Shown: positions 45,667 through 55,329 of the stretch, piece after piece
How positions within the stretch are numbered: the first letter of the stretch is position 1
How the letters are laid out: each line of letters opens with the position of its first letter
NCBI GenBank assembly: GCA_964497585.1
Contig: CAZCDS010000016.1
Location: 47,260-111,259 of the forward strand
From: CAZCDS01 sp964497585
Lineage (GTDB): Bacteria > Desulfobacterota > Desulfomonilia > Desulfomonilales > Desulfomonilaceae
Length of the DNA: 64,000 nucleotides
Direction of reading: 5' to 3'
Position numbers and translations under genes: made by a program
The notes under the pieces: model-generated
The model's database searches: none
The model's input: only the letters and a program-made list of their open reading frames with translations
What the model was told of the DNA's origin: nothing

Positions 45667-47115
45667 CTACGTGTGGTTCGCGCTTCGTATCCGTGCAATG
45701 AGTTCGGTGGTGGACACACCCGGAATCTGCCGTACGAAGCGAACTTCTCCTCCTCGCCCCCTGACGATATCCTCTCCCACCACTTCCTTGTCTTGCCAGT
45801 CCTGACCTTTGACGAGGACGTCCGGCCGAACCTCTTCGATGAGACGGAGGGGCGTATCTTCATCGAACACGACCACGTAATCGACAAAGCTCAGTGCGGA
45901 GATCAATTCCACTCGATCCGCTTCCTGGACGATCGGCCTCTCCGCTCCTTTGATACGGACGACTGAACGGTCCGAATTCACTCCCACAACGAGGATGTCG
46001 CCGAACTGGGCAGCCTGGCGCAGGGTACCCAGATGGCCGGTGTGGAAAAGATCGAAGCACCCGTTGGTGAACACGATCCTTTCTCCTCTGAGTCGGTGGC
46101 CGCGGATGATCCTGGCGATATCGTGGAGGGCAACGACCTTGCTGTCGGGGGTCTGATCCGTGAGCGCGTCCATCATCTCCTGGAGCGTTACCGTGGCCGC
46201 GCCGAAGCGGGAGACCACGAGCGAGGCGGCAAGATTTGCCATGACCACCGAATGCTCCAGCGACATGCCGTTTGCCACGCACATTGCCAGAGCCGCGATG
46301 ACCGTATCGCCGGCTCCGGTTACGTCAATGATCTCCACCTGCTTGACCGGGAAGTCTTTGGCCTCAGACCGGGATACCAGCGTGGCACCCTCCTTGCCGC
46401 GAGTGACAATGAGAGCTTCAGCCTCCGCCTGGTCCAAAAGGACGCGACCGGCATCAATAAGGGAGTTGTGGTCCCGAATTTCAACCCCCGACGCAAGAGA
46501 GGTCTCCCTCAGATTCGGGGTTATGTACGTGGCGCCGCGATACCGCGTAAAGTCCATGCCCTTGGGATCGACCAGCACCGGGAGCCGGTTCGCCCGGGCG
46601 GAACTGATCAGCGCGTCGAGCAGACGCCGGGTCAGGAAACCCTTCCCGTAGTCAGAGATCACCACGGCCTTTACCTGGGGGACCACCGACCTCAAATCCT
46701 CGATGACCGCATCTTCCATCTCCCGGGAGATACCATCCACCTGCTCTTCGTCGATCCGAACGATCTGCTGATTCCTAGCCACTACTCGGGTCTTGATCGT
46801 GGTTGGACGAGCCGAATGCTCTTTCAGCCAGAAGCTCTCCACGGCCATGTCTTCGCAGTGCTTCTTGAACCACCTACCCGCGCTGTCCTTGCCCACGGCC
46901 GCAAAGAGGGCCACCCCTCCGCCGAATGACACGAGATTCTTGACGACGTTGCCCGCTCCACCGAGTCGCCTCAGTCGATGCTTAACCACGAGCACTGGAA
47001 CAGGTGATTCCGGCGAAATCCTTTCCACATCTCCCAGAACGTACTCGTCGACCATGACATCGCCCGCGACGAGAATCGGAACTGGTTCGATGCTCCGGAT
47101 AAGACTCTCTGTCAC
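45667..47115 (-). CDS. hldE: Bifunctional heptose 7-phosphate kinase / heptose 1-phosphate adenylyltransferase
   Basis: A 482-residue enzyme for ADP-heptose synthesis, needed for the LPS inner core. The N-terminal ribokinase-like half (to about 315) has GDVERISPESPVPV and the GAGDTVIA catalytic motif. The C-terminal nucleotidyltransferase half has TNGCFDLFHTGHLGTL near residue 347. It is full length and both active sites look intact. The start is GTG 47115 after GAGGAGG. The presence of both halves suggests an LPS with heptose. Confidence 0.95.
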   Translation of the reverse strand: MTESLIRSIEPVPILVAGDVMVDEYVLGDVERISPESPVPVLVVKHRLRRLGGAGNVVKNLVSFGGGVALFAAVGKDSAGRWFKKHCEDMAVESFWLKEHSARPTTIKTRVVARNQQIVRIDEEQVDGISREMEDAVIEDLRSVVPQVKAVVISDYGKGFLTRRLLDALISSARANRLPVLVDPKGMDFTRYRGATYITPNLRETSLASGVEIRDHNSLIDAGRVLLDQAEAEALIVTRGKEGATLVSRSEAKDFPVKQVEIIDVTGAGDTVIAALAMCVANGMSLEHSVVMANLAASLVVSRFGAATVTLQEMMDALTDQTPDSKVVALHDIARIIRGHRLRGERIVFTNGCFDLFHTGHLGTLRQAAQFGDILVVGVNSDRSVVRIKGAERPIVQEADRVELISALSFVDYVVVFDEDTPLRLIEEVRPDVLVKGQDWQDKEVVGEDIVRGRGGEVRFVRQIPGVSTTELIARIRSANHT

Positions 47116-47799
47116 TATCAGCCCTCCTCAGCAGGTAGTGCACGCGACAATCCCGGCCCGCACGGCTCCTTGTCTTTTCAGTGACCGTCCGCAGGTGATC
47201 TCATTCCCCTCAGGGGTCGCTCGACTTTCGCGGAGGGGTCCTAGGACCACAGGTTACCTCCCAAAAAGTAGATCCCAACCGGTCCCCTCCCGTTGCCGGT
47301 GTCAACATAACGCAACCGCATCCCACCGTCCAGGCCAAAGAACCCCACCTATGCGTTCCAGGGGCATGATGTCCCAAGGTAACGCTCGGGAAACCGTCGA
47401 ATACTAGAAAATACATTAAAAAGTTTGGTCAACTATCTGAATTATTGGTTGATTAGATCTTCTTAATATGGTAAACACTCACTGCGGAGGCATGGCACGC
47501 TCGCCCGCGGTCCGGCTCACCGGCCATGGGAACCCGGTACCCAAAATGAATAAAGGGAACCCCTTCCTCCTCCGGACAGGCAGTTCCCTTCCTTACTCGG
47601 CGAGCCTTTTTACGTCCTGCTCAGGACCTGCGTATGCAGCCCTCGGAACAATGGGCAACACGCGGAACAGTGTACCTTTTCACGATTTCCTCCTTGGGTA
47701 TGGGATTTGTTACATTCAACTTCCCCATATAATATGGGGCTGTGTCAAGCGATGTCAACACCAGAACCGGACACGGCGTTCCAGAGAAGATAGGCAGCC
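47116..47799. other. Divergent AT-rich intergenic region
   Basis: About 680 bp between hldE and a sensor-like gene. It is AT-rich near 47404-47470. It includes an 8-bp inverted repeat (AAGGGAAC at 47553-47560, GTTCCCTT at 47583-47590) and the operator-like palindrome listed separately. Confidence 0.5.
47723..47739 (+). promoter_or_regulatory. 17-bp perfect palindrome overlapping a TATAAT -10 box
   Basis: CCCCATATAATATGGGG is an inverted repeat of 8-bp arms around a single A. It contains TATAAT (47728-47733), and TTGTTA lies 15 bases upstream as a weak -35. The next start is 60 bp on. A repressor bound here would block RNA polymerase. The regulator is unknown. Confidence 0.6.
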
Positions 47800-49470
47800 A
47801 TGAACGATCAGTCGATAGAGACTTGCGAAATGGCCGAGGCATCGGATGCGTGCCCGATGCGGTCGACCGACATCCGGCGTGATGTGCGAAACGGTGCCCC
47901 GGAAGCTCCTGTCACAAAGTCTCGGGAAGATCCTCTGCGGAGGGTTCGGCAGTTTTTCTCAGGACTGTGCATAAGGCAGGCCGTCATCGCGGTCTTAACT
48001 CTGGCGTGGCTACCGGTGGCAGTCGGAGGACTTATCGGATATTTCGGCGTGACTGCTCCTTTGCAGAAGAAAATCGTTGTAGAGGAGGCCAACGGGCTTG
48101 TCCGCGAAGTCGACGGGATCGTCTGGGCGAGGAGCGTGGCCCTGGATGTGACGACCCGTGACCTCCAACTTACGAATTTCAGGGAATCTGCTGAATTGGA
48201 CAAGCTTCTTGGATTCATGTGGCGGCACTTCCCGGACTTCATCCGCGTTGATGTCATAGACCAATCGGGCGCGGTCGTGGCCATGGCAGGGGAATTGCCG
48301 GTTTCTGCAGCGGGGTTGCCTTCCCATGTGAACATAAACCGATTGCTCCAGCTCGATTCAGGAGGGAGGGAGAGCGGTTGGGCCTTCCTGGATGATCCCA
48401 AGGGGAACAGATACAGCATCGTATGGAAACGCATTGGAGAATTGGGGAAGCCCTGGTTCATTCGGGCTGAGTTTTCGAGAGACCCGATCAGACGGGCGCT
48501 GGGATCACTCCTGAGAAACGCTGATCTCACAGCCCAACTCGCGCGAACCTCCGAGAATATCACCTGGGGCCCGGCGCCAGTCATGTTCCCACGTCGGAGG
48601 GGGCCTCGCACAGGATCGTGGTCGATCAAGGCTGATGTACGTACGTCTCGGTACAGTCTACTGGGGGCCGTTTCCGCTCAGGCGCGTTTGGCCACTCCCG
48701 GATGGCTCCTGAAAGTAAGGTCTGGCGCTTCACTCTTTCGCTCACCCCTCTTCGTGCCGATGGCCCTCGCTCTTCATCTGACGCTCGTGTGCCTGGCCTT
48801 TGCCGGAATTCGTCAATCTCGGCGGGAACAGTCGGGGAAATATGAGAATCAGGTGGCGCAAGATCCCCAAGAACTCCTTGCCGCCGAGGCACGCATCGGG
48901 GAACCTGCGGAACAGTCTCTCGCGGAATCGTTGGGATCCCGATCCCGGCAGGAGCTTCTTGAAGAAGTGGAATCCTCGGTGGAATTGACCGAGGAAGAGG
49001 ACGACGAGATGCTGGGACCGGTCGATCAGCTTGAAGGTACCATCGAGGAGGCAACCGACCAGGATGAGTTCGGAGCCGCCGCAGTACTGACGGGTGACTC
49101 ATCCGAAGAACCCCAACCGGAGCCGCGGCTTCGTGACTCGATGCCCGGCGGTGGAGGGCCGGCTTCAGGCATCGACGAGGAGGAAACGACCGAAGCAGTG
49201 GCCAAAGATACCCGGTCCAGTCCCAGACGGTCGGCGGCCTTGCCATGGTTCGAAATCCTCGACGAGGAAGAAAGCGCGGAATCCCTTATAGAAGCTACAC
49301 ACCCAAAAGTGCCAACCGTGAAAGGTGAACCTGACTCCGGATGGTTCAATCATGCGACTGCACAACCCGACTGGACCGATGATCCTGAACCCCGACCGTC
49401 CATGACCCTGAAATGGGACGCCGAACGAAAGATCTACCTGCGCTACCCCAGCCATTACTCCGGGGCGTGA
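47800..49470 (+). CDS. Membrane protein with periplasmic sensor-like region and acidic tail
   Basis: A 556-residue protein. One membrane helix (AVIAVLTLAWLPVAVGGLIG, about 60-80) and a second (about 325-345, PLFVPMALALHLTLVCLAF) flank a periplasmic region of about 240 residues. That region has VDVIDQSGAVVAMAG and resembles Cache-type sensing folds. The C-terminal 210 residues are highly acidic, Glu/Asp/Pro-rich and probably disordered. No histidine kinase, HAMP or GGDEF domain follows, so signal output is not evident. The start is ATG 47800 with GATAGGCAG only weakly matching a ribosome-binding site. Confidence 0.6.
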   Translation: MNDQSIETCEMAEASDACPMRSTDIRRDVRNGAPEAPVTKSREDPLRRVRQFFSGLCIRQAVIAVLTLAWLPVAVGGLIGYFGVTAPLQKKIVVEEANGLVREVDGIVWARSVALDVTTRDLQLTNFRESAELDKLLGFMWRHFPDFIRVDVIDQSGAVVAMAGELPVSAAGLPSHVNINRLLQLDSGGRESGWAFLDDPKGNRYSIVWKRIGELGKPWFIRAEFSRDPIRRALGSLLRNADLTAQLARTSENITWGPAPVMFPRRRGPRTGSWSIKADVRTSRYSLLGAVSAQARLATPGWLLKVRSGASLFRSPLFVPMALALHLTLVCLAFAGIRQSRREQSGKYENQVAQDPQELLAAEARIGEPAEQSLAESLGSRSRQELLEEVESSVELTEEEDDEMLGPVDQLEGTIEEATDQDEFGAAAVLTGDSSEEPQPEPRLRDSMPGGGGPASGIDEEETTEAVAKDTRSSPRRSAALPWFEILDEEESAESLIEATHPKVPTVKGEPDSGWFNHATAQPDWTDDPEPRPSMTLKWDAERKIYLRYPSHYSGA

Positions 49471-49809
49471 GGCCGCGGAATTGCCCCATCTCCGGCTTCT
49501 CCTCCGACGGCGAAACGGATCTCCGAGTTCAGACCTCGCCGTCTCCGGCCCGCCCTACCGAAGGTTCCATGGTTGACAACCGCGTACCCCCCACTCTGGT
49601 GCCGAATTCTCTCCGCTGCCGCCAACCTCATTGACTCGTGCCCTCCGATTTCTTGGGTGAGGTCAGGGGAGTCACTTCTCTCAAAATGGGCGTCCCCAAT
49701 CAATTTGCTCCACAACGAAATGGTGCGAGATTGCGCGAGGGGGCTTCTTTTGTGGGCCTGCGTGTGCTAATTATATAGAGTCAAGGGGACGAGTTCGGAG
49801 CTAACGAAG
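49471..49809. other. Intergenic region ahead of the thiD-thiN gene
   Basis: About 340 bp. I looked for a TPP riboswitch (CTGAGA and the later conserved motifs) and found none. No gene is supported. Confidence 0.4.
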
Positions 49810-51132
49810 ATGCACAAGGTATTGACCATAGCCGCCTCCGATTCTGGAGGCGGCGCAGGCATTCAGGCGGATCTCAAGACAATTCTCTCTCTCGGCGGCT
49901 ACGGTATGAGCGTGGTCACCGCGATCACTGCACAGAACACATTGGGGATTCAGGCGGTCGAACCGGTGGATCCGGACTTTGTCGCACTCCAGCTGGAATC
50001 CGTACTGAGTGACATCGGTGCGGACAGCGTCAAGACGGGTGCACTGGTTGACAGTCGGATAGTCAGGAAGGTCGCGGAAAAGATACGAAAATACGAGATC
50101 GAGAAGCTTGTGGTTGATCCGGTCTTTCTCTCCAAGGGAGCGACGGTTCTACTCGATGATTCCGGGAGAGAGGCGCTCGTGGATGAGCTGTTCCCAATAA
50201 CGTACATTCTGACGCCCAACATTCCCGAAGCCGAAGCCCTCACCGGCACGAAGATATCGGATGTCAGCGACATGACGAAGGCCGGGAAGAAATTGACCAA
50301 GATGGGGCCCAGGTACGTGCTCGTAAAGGGTGGCCACCTCGAAGAATCGCCGGTGGATGTGCTGCACGACGGGTCGCGACACTATGAATTCTCTACGAGA
50401 CGCGTATACACGCGGCATAAGCATGGAACCGGATGCACTCTCGCGTCCGCGATTGCTACGCTTCTCGCTCAAGGTCTACCACTGATGGAATGTATTGACG
50501 AGGCGAAGCGGTATATGTATCGCGCGCTGCGCTTCTCCCTAAATATAGGAAAAGGTATCGGCAGCACCAACCACTACGCCTCGATTACCCGGGAAATTGC
50601 TCGAACCCAGGTGATCGAGGAGCTGGACAAGGCCCTGGAGCGACTCAAACGCTTGAATGTGGGCCGGTTGATTCCCGAAGTGCAATCGAATCTGGCTTAC
50701 GCGATTCCATCGGCGGAGTCGGTTCAGGACGTTGCTTCATTTCCTGGACGCATTATCCGGCTTGGCAACACCGTCACCACAATCGCTTCGCCGAAATTCG
50801 GCGCGTCCCGGCAGATACATCATCTGGTCCTCGCCGCAATGGAGTACAACCCCGAGCAGCGCGCGGCCATGACGATCCTTCACTCGGAAGCGCTGGTAAA
50901 CCGTATTCGCTCGCTGGGCCATTCGGTCGCTGAATTTGATCGAAGTCGCACCCCGCCCGACCTTGAACAGGAGGAGGGAAGCACCCTTGCCTGGGGCGTT
51001 CTCGACGTGATCGAGGAGTTGGGCAGGGTGCCTGACGCGATCTTCGACCGAGGCGCGATCGGCAAGGTGCCGATGATTCGGCTCTTCGGGAAAAACCCGG
51101 CATCCATTGTCGATCTGATTGCGAGACTCTGA
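49810..51132 (+). CDS. Fused HMP-P kinase ThiD and thiamine-phosphate synthase ThiN
   Basis: A 440-residue bifunctional enzyme. The ThiD ribokinase-fold half (residues 1-260) opens TIAASDSGGGAGIQADLKTI and has KHGTGCTLASAIA, the catalytic GTGC region. The C-terminal half (about 265-440) is ThiN-like, with IPEVQSNLAYAIPSA, FPGRIIRL and ASRQIHHLVLAAMEYNP. ThiN is a non-homologous replacement for ThiE known mostly from archaea and some bacteria. Together they make HMP-PP and couple it to the thiazole phosphate. The fusion occurs in several lineages. Confidence 0.93.
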   Translation: MHKVLTIAASDSGGGAGIQADLKTILSLGGYGMSVVTAITAQNTLGIQAVEPVDPDFVALQLESVLSDIGADSVKTGALVDSRIVRKVAEKIRKYEIEKLVVDPVFLSKGATVLLDDSGREALVDELFPITYILTPNIPEAEALTGTKISDVSDMTKAGKKLTKMGPRYVLVKGGHLEESPVDVLHDGSRHYEFSTRRVYTRHKHGTGCTLASAIATLLAQGLPLMECIDEAKRYMYRALRFSLNIGKGIGSTNHYASITREIARTQVIEELDKALERLKRLNVGRLIPEVQSNLAYAIPSAESVQDVASFPGRIIRLGNTVTTIASPKFGASRQIHHLVLAAMEYNPEQRAAMTILHSEALVNRIRSLGHSVAEFDRSRTPPDLEQEEGSTLAWGVLDVIEELGRVPDAIFDRGAIGKVPMIRLFGKNPASIVDLIARL

Positions 51133-51183
51133 GATCAAGGCGGTCCCTTTGGGGAAGCCGTTTCTCTGGATCGGGGAAGGACC

Positions 51184-52170
51184 GTGAAAGATCGTTTGGT
51201 TGATTCCTTCGGAAGATGTATCGACTACCTGCGCGTGTCGATCACCGATCTGTGCAATCTGCGATGTACCTATTGCAGACCCCCGGAAGGGGTGGAGCTG
51301 ACGAGTCACTACGAGATCCTCCGTTACGAGGAGATCCTGACAATCGTCAGCGTCGCCCGAGACCTGGGGGTGCGCAAGATCAGGGTCACCGGAGGCGAGC
51401 CGCTGGTTCGGCGCGGGGTGGTCGGTTTCGTGTCGAGGCTTACGGCCCTCGAGGGGATCGAGGACGTGGGACTGACCACGAATGGGACTCGTCTGAGCGG
51501 CATGGCTGCCGACCTTCGCGCGGCGGGACTTAGAAGGATCAACATCAGCCTAGACTCCCTCGATAGAGAGACCTTTCGGAGGATTACCGGCAGGGACAAG
51601 CTCAGTTCCGTGATCGAGGGGATCCGGATCGCGCTGGAGATAGGCTTCAAGCCGGTCAAAATTAATGTGGTTCTTCTCCAGGGCGTCAACGAACCGGACA
51701 TACCCCAGTTGGCCCGTCTCACCATCAATCACCCGTTGGACGTTCGATTCATAGAGCGTATGCCCTTCGGCAACGAAGCCCTGCCCAATTCGCCGAGCCC
51801 CTTTAGCGCGGCAAAGGCCCTGGAGATCGTCCGCCGGCAGGTCGGAGAGCCCAAACGAGTGAGCAGCGGACCACTGGACGGTCCGGCAACGATGTTCCAC
51901 CTGGAGGGCGCCAAAGGAAGGATCGGAATCATCGACCCAGTGACCGGCCACTTTTGCGGCACATGCAATCGCCTGAGACTGACCGCAACCGGGACATTGC
52001 GACCCTGTCTGCTCGGGGACCACGAGATTGACATCAAATCAGCCCTCAGGGCAGGAGCTTCCAAGAGAGAACTTGCCCGCATCATTCGACAGGCAGTGGA
52101 CGCCAAGCCCCTCGGGAGGTCGGGTTCAAACAACGCGTCGAAGGAACGGATGAGTCGAATCGGCGGATGA
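51184..52170 (+). CDS. moaA: GTP 3',8-cyclase
   Basis: A 328-residue radical SAM enzyme for the first step of molybdenum cofactor synthesis. The N-terminal cluster motif CNLRCTYC uses Cys24, 28 and 31. The TGGEPLVRRG segment is present, and the second cluster motif is FCGTCNRLRLTATGTLRPC. It ends in the conserved GG needed for activity (RIGG). The start is GTG 51184 after GGGGAAGGA, 51 bp after thiD-thiN. mobA at 21223 acts later in the same pathway. Confidence 0.95.
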   Translation: MKDRLVDSFGRCIDYLRVSITDLCNLRCTYCRPPEGVELTSHYEILRYEEILTIVSVARDLGVRKIRVTGGEPLVRRGVVGFVSRLTALEGIEDVGLTTNGTRLSGMAADLRAAGLRRINISLDSLDRETFRRITGRDKLSSVIEGIRIALEIGFKPVKINVVLLQGVNEPDIPQLARLTINHPLDVRFIERMPFGNEALPNSPSPFSAAKALEIVRRQVGEPKRVSSGPLDGPATMFHLEGAKGRIGIIDPVTGHFCGTCNRLRLTATGTLRPCLLGDHEIDIKSALRAGASKRELARIIRQAVDAKPLGRSGSNNASKERMSRIGG

Positions 52171-52273
52171 GTCCCTCATACGCCGGGAGATGGAACCTCG
52201 GTTCGTGTCCGACCGAGGGCGCCCGGCTCGGGGGTTCTGCCACGACAGACCCTCGGAATACGCATGACCTCGC

Positions 52274-53233
52274 ATGGTTAAATCCATACCCCATCGTATC
52301 ACCGTCATCGTGGTGAATCGCAACACCTCTGATCTGCTTATGGAGTGTCTCGCGCATGTCTTTAGCTCGGAACTGGCGGAGTGCCCACAAGTGATCGTCG
52401 TGGACAACGGTTCAACTGATGACTCGGTTGCGCGTGTACGAGGCTCCCGTCCCCACGTGGAAGTCATCGAGGCCGGGCGAAACCTCGGGTTTGCTGCGGC
52501 CAACAATCGGGCCTTGGAGCGCGCCCAAGGAGCCTTGCTGCTGCTGGTAAACACCGACGCGATGATCGAGCCTCACTGCGCTGCCCGACTCATGGACGTG
52601 ATGAGAGCAGATCCTTCGGTCGGAATGGCCGGACCGCAATTAGTCAACGAGGACGGTAGCCCCCAGACGTCTTACGAGGCTGTTCCCACTCTGGTAACGG
52701 AAACCCTCAACCGAAGCCTGCTCAAGCGTCTTTTCCCCCGTCGCTTCCCAGGCAAGCATCGACGCTTGGCTGGTCCCGAGCCGGTGGAATCCCTTATCGG
52801 GGCCGTCATGATGGTTAGGCGGGAAGCGCTCGAGGATGTGGGAGGGTTCGACGAGGACTACTTCTTCTTCCTCGAGGAAACCGACCTTGCCGTGAGGATG
52901 CGAAAGGCCGGCTGGAAGGTCGTGCACGAGCCCCGAGCACGGGCGGTTCATCTCCAGGGAGCCACGGCCGGAGCCTACCGGGCTGCGGCCAGAATAGAAT
53001 TCTACCGGTCCCGGTATCTCTTCTTCGTAAAGCACTACGGACGGGGCGCCGGCCTTCTGCTCAAGGCAGTTATGACCGCCAACCTAACCCTGAACGTCGT
53101 CTTCCTGGGACTGGTTCGCCTGGTCACCCTTGGCAAAGCCCGGAACCTTGCCGAGCGCTACGCGGTGAAAGTCGATCTCTTGGGATGGCACCTCCGGGGC
53201 TGTCCCCGGGGACCGGGGCTGCCCCGAGATTGA
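52274..53233 (+). CDS. Family 2 glycosyltransferase
   Basis: A 319-residue GT-A glycosyltransferase of the rhamnosyl/N-acetylglucosaminyl 'wbbL-like' type. It opens TVIVVNRNTSDLLMECL and has VVDNGSTDDS, GRNLGFAAANN and the acceptor part FDEDYFFFLEETDLAVRM, with the EETD-type catalytic base. It may have a C-terminal membrane-contacting stretch (LLLKAVMTANLTLNVVFLGL). It probably adds a sugar to an LPS or exopolysaccharide; the substrate is unknown. moaA lies 103 bp upstream. Confidence 0.88.
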   Translation: MVKSIPHRITVIVVNRNTSDLLMECLAHVFSSELAECPQVIVVDNGSTDDSVARVRGSRPHVEVIEAGRNLGFAAANNRALERAQGALLLLVNTDAMIEPHCAARLMDVMRADPSVGMAGPQLVNEDGSPQTSYEAVPTLVTETLNRSLLKRLFPRRFPGKHRRLAGPEPVESLIGAVMMVRREALEDVGGFDEDYFFFLEETDLAVRMRKAGWKVVHEPRARAVHLQGATAGAYRAAARIEFYRSRYLFFVKHYGRGAGLLLKAVMTANLTLNVVFLGLVRLVTLGKARNLAERYAVKVDLLGWHLRGCPRGPGLPRD

Positions 53234-53270
53234 GCGCCGTCTTCGACTGGAGACTGCGCTCCGGTTCGTG

Positions 53271-54800
53271 TCAAGATGCGCAGGAGTTGTCGCTGTCACC
53301 GTTTCCCCAAGCCACGGCCTGGAGGGATGGGGTCCTTTCATGTGCAGCGGGCTTTCCCACCTGGCGTCTCCATTGACCGTAGCGGTTCAGCGCGCCCAGT
53401 GCCCGGACCGCCCGTTCCGGGCTCGGCAGGACCGGGACCCCCCTTCTCTGAAGCTCCTTCACGAACTGTTCCGATCTCGAGCAGAAAGACCCGGCCACGA
53501 TCGGCTTGCCGAGATCGCTGGCAACAGACGCCAGGGCTGCGCATTGGCTCCTGATGAACTGTTTGGCCTGGGGTGCGGCCTGTCCCGGGTCCTGGAGAAT
53601 TCCTTCCGCTGATTTGCGGACCCTGGTGAAATTGAGCACAAGGTAAATGAAAAGGCTGTCGACGTGAGAATCTTCAAGGAGAATCCGGGGGATCGCGTCG
53701 ACGTAGTCGTTGGGGGCGCGATTGAACGTGAGGTCCATGGGATTTGCGATGCTCGCGGTCGGAGGAACGTACGAGCGTAGCTTCTGCTTGGTCTGCGCCG
53801 AGAAGCTGCATAGATGCACGCCTGCTCGGTCTGCGGCATCCGCTGCCGCGGCTCCCGGGCCACCGGAATGGGTCAGCAATGCCACTCCGTCTCCCTTTGG
53901 GGGAGGCAGGCTCCCGAGCACCGCGCAGAAGTCGAAGAGTTCCTCCACAGAATGGGCCCGGATGATCCCGCTCTGCTTGAATAGGCCCTCATAGAGACTG
54001 TCAGGACCTGCGAGAGCCGCGGTGTGAGAGAGCGCGGCCCGTCTTCCTGCGTCAGACCCTCCGATGTAATACGCGACGATCGGCTTCTTCTGGGAGACTT
54101 CACGCGCCACGCGGACGAACGCCGCTCCCCGGCGGATGGCCTCTATATAGAGCGCTATTACCTTTGTATTCGGGCACTGTCCGAGATATTCCACGCAATC
54201 GGTCAGGTCCAGAAGGGCTTCGTTGCCCAGGCTGATCGCCTGGCTGAAACCCAGACCGAATTCATCGAGATACCCGAACATCTGAGTTACCAGACTGCCG
54301 CTCTGAGATCCCATGCCCACGAATCCGGGCGACGCTTCGTATTGCATGAAGGTGGTGTTCAGTTTCAGATGCGGATTGGTTACTCCGATGCAGTTCGGGC
54401 CGAGAAACCAGATGTCGTATTCACGGGCGATCGCCACGATTCGCTCCTGAAGGGCTCGACCCTCTTCTCCCATTTCCGCGAAGCCCGCGGAAACGATGAG
54501 GGCACGTTTGATTCCAGCCTTTCCGCATTCCTGGAGAACATCGGGCACAACACGGGTGGGGAGCACCAGTACCGCCAGGTCCACCGGCCCCGGTACATCC
54601 CGGACATGGGCGTACGCCGGCAATCCCTTGACGACCTTCTCTTTGGGGTGAATCGGATAGATGGGTCCCTCGAAGCCAAGGGCGAGAATGGACGACAACT
54701 GGACGCTTCCCATACCCGTCGGGTTGCTTGAAGCGCCCCAGAACGCGATGCTCCGAGGGTGAGTTATGCTATAGAGCGGATGATCTTCAAAAGGGCACAT
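53271..54800 (-). CDS. Acyl-CoA ligase (NDP-forming) alpha-subunit protein
   Basis: A 509-residue protein with a CoA-binding Rossmann domain (SIAFWGASSNPTGMGSVQLS) and two succinyl-CoA-ligase-like flavodoxin folds. The phosphorylated-His loop is SHTAALAGPDSLYEG. The second fold has THSGGPGAAAADAAD. The ATP-grasp beta part is missing and no beta gene is next to it. The two-subunit acetyl-CoA synthetases (ADP-forming) of anaerobes make ATP from acyl-CoA; a separate beta subunit elsewhere is needed. ATG 54800 after GGAGGAG is preferred to 54866. Confidence 0.88.
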   Translation of the reverse strand: MCPFEDHPLYSITHPRSIAFWGASSNPTGMGSVQLSSILALGFEGPIYPIHPKEKVVKGLPAYAHVRDVPGPVDLAVLVLPTRVVPDVLQECGKAGIKRALIVSAGFAEMGEEGRALQERIVAIAREYDIWFLGPNCIGVTNPHLKLNTTFMQYEASPGFVGMGSQSGSLVTQMFGYLDEFGLGFSQAISLGNEALLDLTDCVEYLGQCPNTKVIALYIEAIRRGAAFVRVAREVSQKKPIVAYYIGGSDAGRRAALSHTAALAGPDSLYEGLFKQSGIIRAHSVEELFDFCAVLGSLPPPKGDGVALLTHSGGPGAAAADAADRAGVHLCSFSAQTKQKLRSYVPPTASIANPMDLTFNRAPNDYVDAIPRILLEDSHVDSLFIYLVLNFTRVRKSAEGILQDPGQAAPQAKQFIRSQCAALASVASDLGKPIVAGSFCSRSEQFVKELQRRGVPVLPSPERAVRALGALNRYGQWRRQVGKPAAHERTPSLQAVAWGNGDSDNSCAS

Positions 54801-54866
54801 ATACGACTCCTCCAGACGCCGGGCCTTGCGGACGGACCGGTACTTCACTCGACGCGTCCGGTACAT

Positions 54867-55127
54867 CTACGTGCTGGACCTGGACTGCGGATGTTTCGGC
54901 CTTTCTTCAGGAAGGATCAGGGAGAGTAGGAAGAGAACACCCCACCAGACGGAATATCCTACCATCACTGCTACCATGAGAACAGGACCAAGAGCAATTG
55001 AGATGATAATGATCCGGTCCTTTTCCTCGCGGTATTCAGCGAAGACCAGAAACGACATGATCAATACGAAAGCGACAATCGTCGTGACGGTCCCTGCTGT
55101 GATAGCGATGATACGTCTCCGGCTCAT
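54867..55127 (-). CDS. Small membrane protein with two transmembrane helices
   Basis: An 86-residue protein that is mainly two helices (IIAITAGTVTTIVAFVLIMS and IIIISIALGPVLMVAVMVGY) with a basic N-terminus and polar tail. No ribosome-binding site is strong. It lies just upstream of the acyl-CoA ligase gene, codirectional, and may be in its operon. The family is unknown. Confidence 0.6.
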   Translation of the reverse strand: MSRRRIIAITAGTVTTIVAFVLIMSFLVFAEYREEKDRIIIISIALGPVLMVAVMVGYSVWWGVLFLLSLILPEERPKHPQSRSST

Positions 55128-55329
55128 GCAGGCATATTACCACAGCCCTGTGATGACTTTGACATCAATGTTCCTTCGTTCTCACCTGGTCCGTCTCCGG
55201 CCGAGCCCGCATAGGCCGGTACGGGCTCCCATTGTCAACAGGCCATTGACGGCTGGCGCTCTGTAGGCAATATTCTAGAAGGAATGGCCCGTCGTATCCA
55301 ACGAGAGGCGGAAGGGAGATTAGGAATCT

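Noticed and set aside
49471..49809. TPP riboswitch before thiD-thiN
   Set aside because: Neither the CTGAGA motif nor the other conserved blocks could be found.
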